A program made the translations under genes and the position numbers. Source: Candidatus Nanopelagicales bacterium (GTDB lineage: Bacteria > Actinomycetota > Actinomycetes > S36-B12). From it: 5,823 nt of DNA. Below, piece by piece: positions 5,094 to 5,823 of the stretch (the stretch's first letter is position 1; each line of letters starts with the position of its first letter). The notes beneath the pieces were generated by a model. It saw only the letters and a program-made list of their open reading frames with translations, did not search any database and had not been told where the DNA came from. The stretch is from NCBI GenBank assembly GCA_023264215.1, contig JALQSY010000118.1, positions 1-5,823 of the forward strand. The letters are read 5' to 3'.

Positions 5094-5823
5094 CTACCTG
5101 GCGACCCTGACGGTCTGGATCCAGGTGGAGGGCTTGAAGCCCTGCTTCGAAGCGGTGACCGTGACCCGGATGGTCTTGCCCCGGTCGGACTTCTTCACCT
5201 TGTACGAGAAGCCATTGCTCACGGTCTTCTTGCCGATCTTCCACGTGGCCTTGACGGTCACATCGGACGGCTCCCAGGTGCCCTTGGACACCTTGATCGT
5301 GGCTCCCACCTGGGCCTTGCCGGTCACCCTAGGCTTGGTCACGTTCTTAACGCCAAGCTGCTTCGCCCCCTCCGTGAAGGCAACACCTCCGGCGATCTGC
5401 TCGATGGTGATCTTGGTGGTGTAGACGGTGATGGCCTGCGGGACGAGTGCAGCCCTGCAGTTGAAGTTCAGGTCGTAGACCCCGGTGGGGATCGCCGATC
5501 CGTAGTTCTCCTGAGCCATATCGATGGTGTAGGCCACCGGCGCCGTCATGGCCGTGGTCTGCGTGCCTACGGCCCCGATCGCGGCGAGCGGCTGGACGCC
5601 GTTCATGTTGATCGTCTCCGTCAGACTGCCCCCCGACAGGGTCACCGTGTAATGGGTGGCGTTCGGGCTGGCGCACCCACCCGCCGTTGTCACCGAGAGC
5701 GCACTCTCGCCTGATCCTGTCTGTGGAGTGATGCCCAGGGTGCCGTTGGCCGAGGCCGCGGGAGCGGCCACGAGGGCCGCTCCCGCCACCGCGAGGGCAC
5801 CCACGGCGACCGTCAGGCCGCGT
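5094..5823 (-). CDS. Secreted protein with a two-cysteine domain and a C-terminal Ig-like domain (start outside window)
   Basis: The frame is open to the right edge and ends with TAG at 5096-5094; 242 residues are visible. A GTG at 5804 could start it, but RGLTVAV is encoded in frame just upstream and looks like the n-region of the same signal peptide, so the true start probably lies past the edge. Counting from that GTG, the signal peptide ends near residue 19 (ASA before NG). The first domain (about 20-135) holds Cys44 and Cys116, exactly 72 residues apart, and GVYDLNFNCR. The second (about 156-236), starting KPRVTGKAQVGATIKV and containing SYKVKKSDRGKTIRVTVTASKQGF, matches the Ig-like repeat common in secreted actinobacterial proteins (AxVGxTL...GxW...DxGKTIxVxVTxxKxGF). 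There is no C-terminal membrane helix or sorting signal, so it is probably released or held non-covalently. Function unknown. It is followed by a strong hairpin and then by the gene of a related membrane-anchored protein. Confidence 0.75.
   Translation of the reverse strand, partial: RGLTVAVGALAVAGAALVAAPAASANGTLGITPQTGSGESALSVTTAGGCASPNATHYTVTLSGGSLTETINMNGVQPLAAIGAVGTQTTAMTAPVAYTIDMAQENYGSAIPTGVYDLNFNCRAALVPQAITVYTTKITIEQIAGGVAFTEGAKQLGVKNVTKPRVTGKAQVGATIKVSKGTWEPSDVTVKATWKIGKKTVSNGFSYKVKKSDRGKTIRVTVTASKQGFKPSTWIQTVRVAR

Noticed and set aside
4981..5244. N-terminal extension of the anchored protein up to 5244
   Set aside because: It would overlap the 3' end of the upstream gene and read through the hairpin. 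It gives a low-complexity charged sequence before a good signal peptide that starts at the ribosome-binding-site-supported GTG 4980.
5046..5714. A 222-codon plus-strand open frame opposite the Ig-like secreted protein gene
   Set aside because: Its composition (Gly, Arg, Asp, His) is typical of an antisense frame. The minus-strand product has a signal peptide and two recognisable domains.
1..5823. CRISPR array, tRNA or rRNA genes, insertion sequences
   Set aside because: No regularly spaced repeats, no tRNA-like cloverleaf or rRNA segments, and no transposase-like product were seen on either strand.

Overview
The window is GC-rich, uses GTG starts freely, and carries -10-like hexamers placed so that transcripts would begin at the start codon (leaderless). 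Together with a heliorhodopsin, a DUF4395 protein and actinobacterial-style secreted proteins, this points to an actinobacterium, quite possibly an environmental lineage; I cannot name the genus.

Left part, plus strand (1-916): the C-terminal 109 residues of a heliorhodopsin, including the retinal-binding lysine of helix 7, enter from the left edge. A 139-bp gap follows, holding a near-perfect long inverted repeat and a leaderless-type promoter. Next is a 148-residue DUF4395 membrane protein.

Middle and right part, minus strand (917-5823), in transcription order: (1) a secreted protein, cut by the right edge, with a two-cysteine domain and a C-terminal Ig-like domain; (2) an 18-bp GC-rich hairpin; (3) a signal-peptide protein with a related two-cysteine domain and a C-terminal membrane anchor; (4) a sortase-fold membrane protein that appears to have lost its catalytic His and Cys; (5) pstB, the phosphate ABC transporter ATPase, with a frameshift near its 3' end; (6) a major facilitator transporter with its own promoter, which meets the DUF4395 gene tail to tail with no base between the stop codons.

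Genes 3-5 are tightly packed (4-nt overlap, then a 13-nt gap) and look like one operon. The likely theme is phosphate uptake at the cell envelope: an ATPase of the Pst transporter made together with a membrane-anchored extracellular protein and a non-catalytic sortase-like scaffold. PstS, PstC and PstA are not in the window and may lie beyond the right edge. The most interesting observations are the apparently dead sortase, the paired cysteine-domain proteins with identical Cys-Cys spacing, and the heliorhodopsin next to DUF4395.
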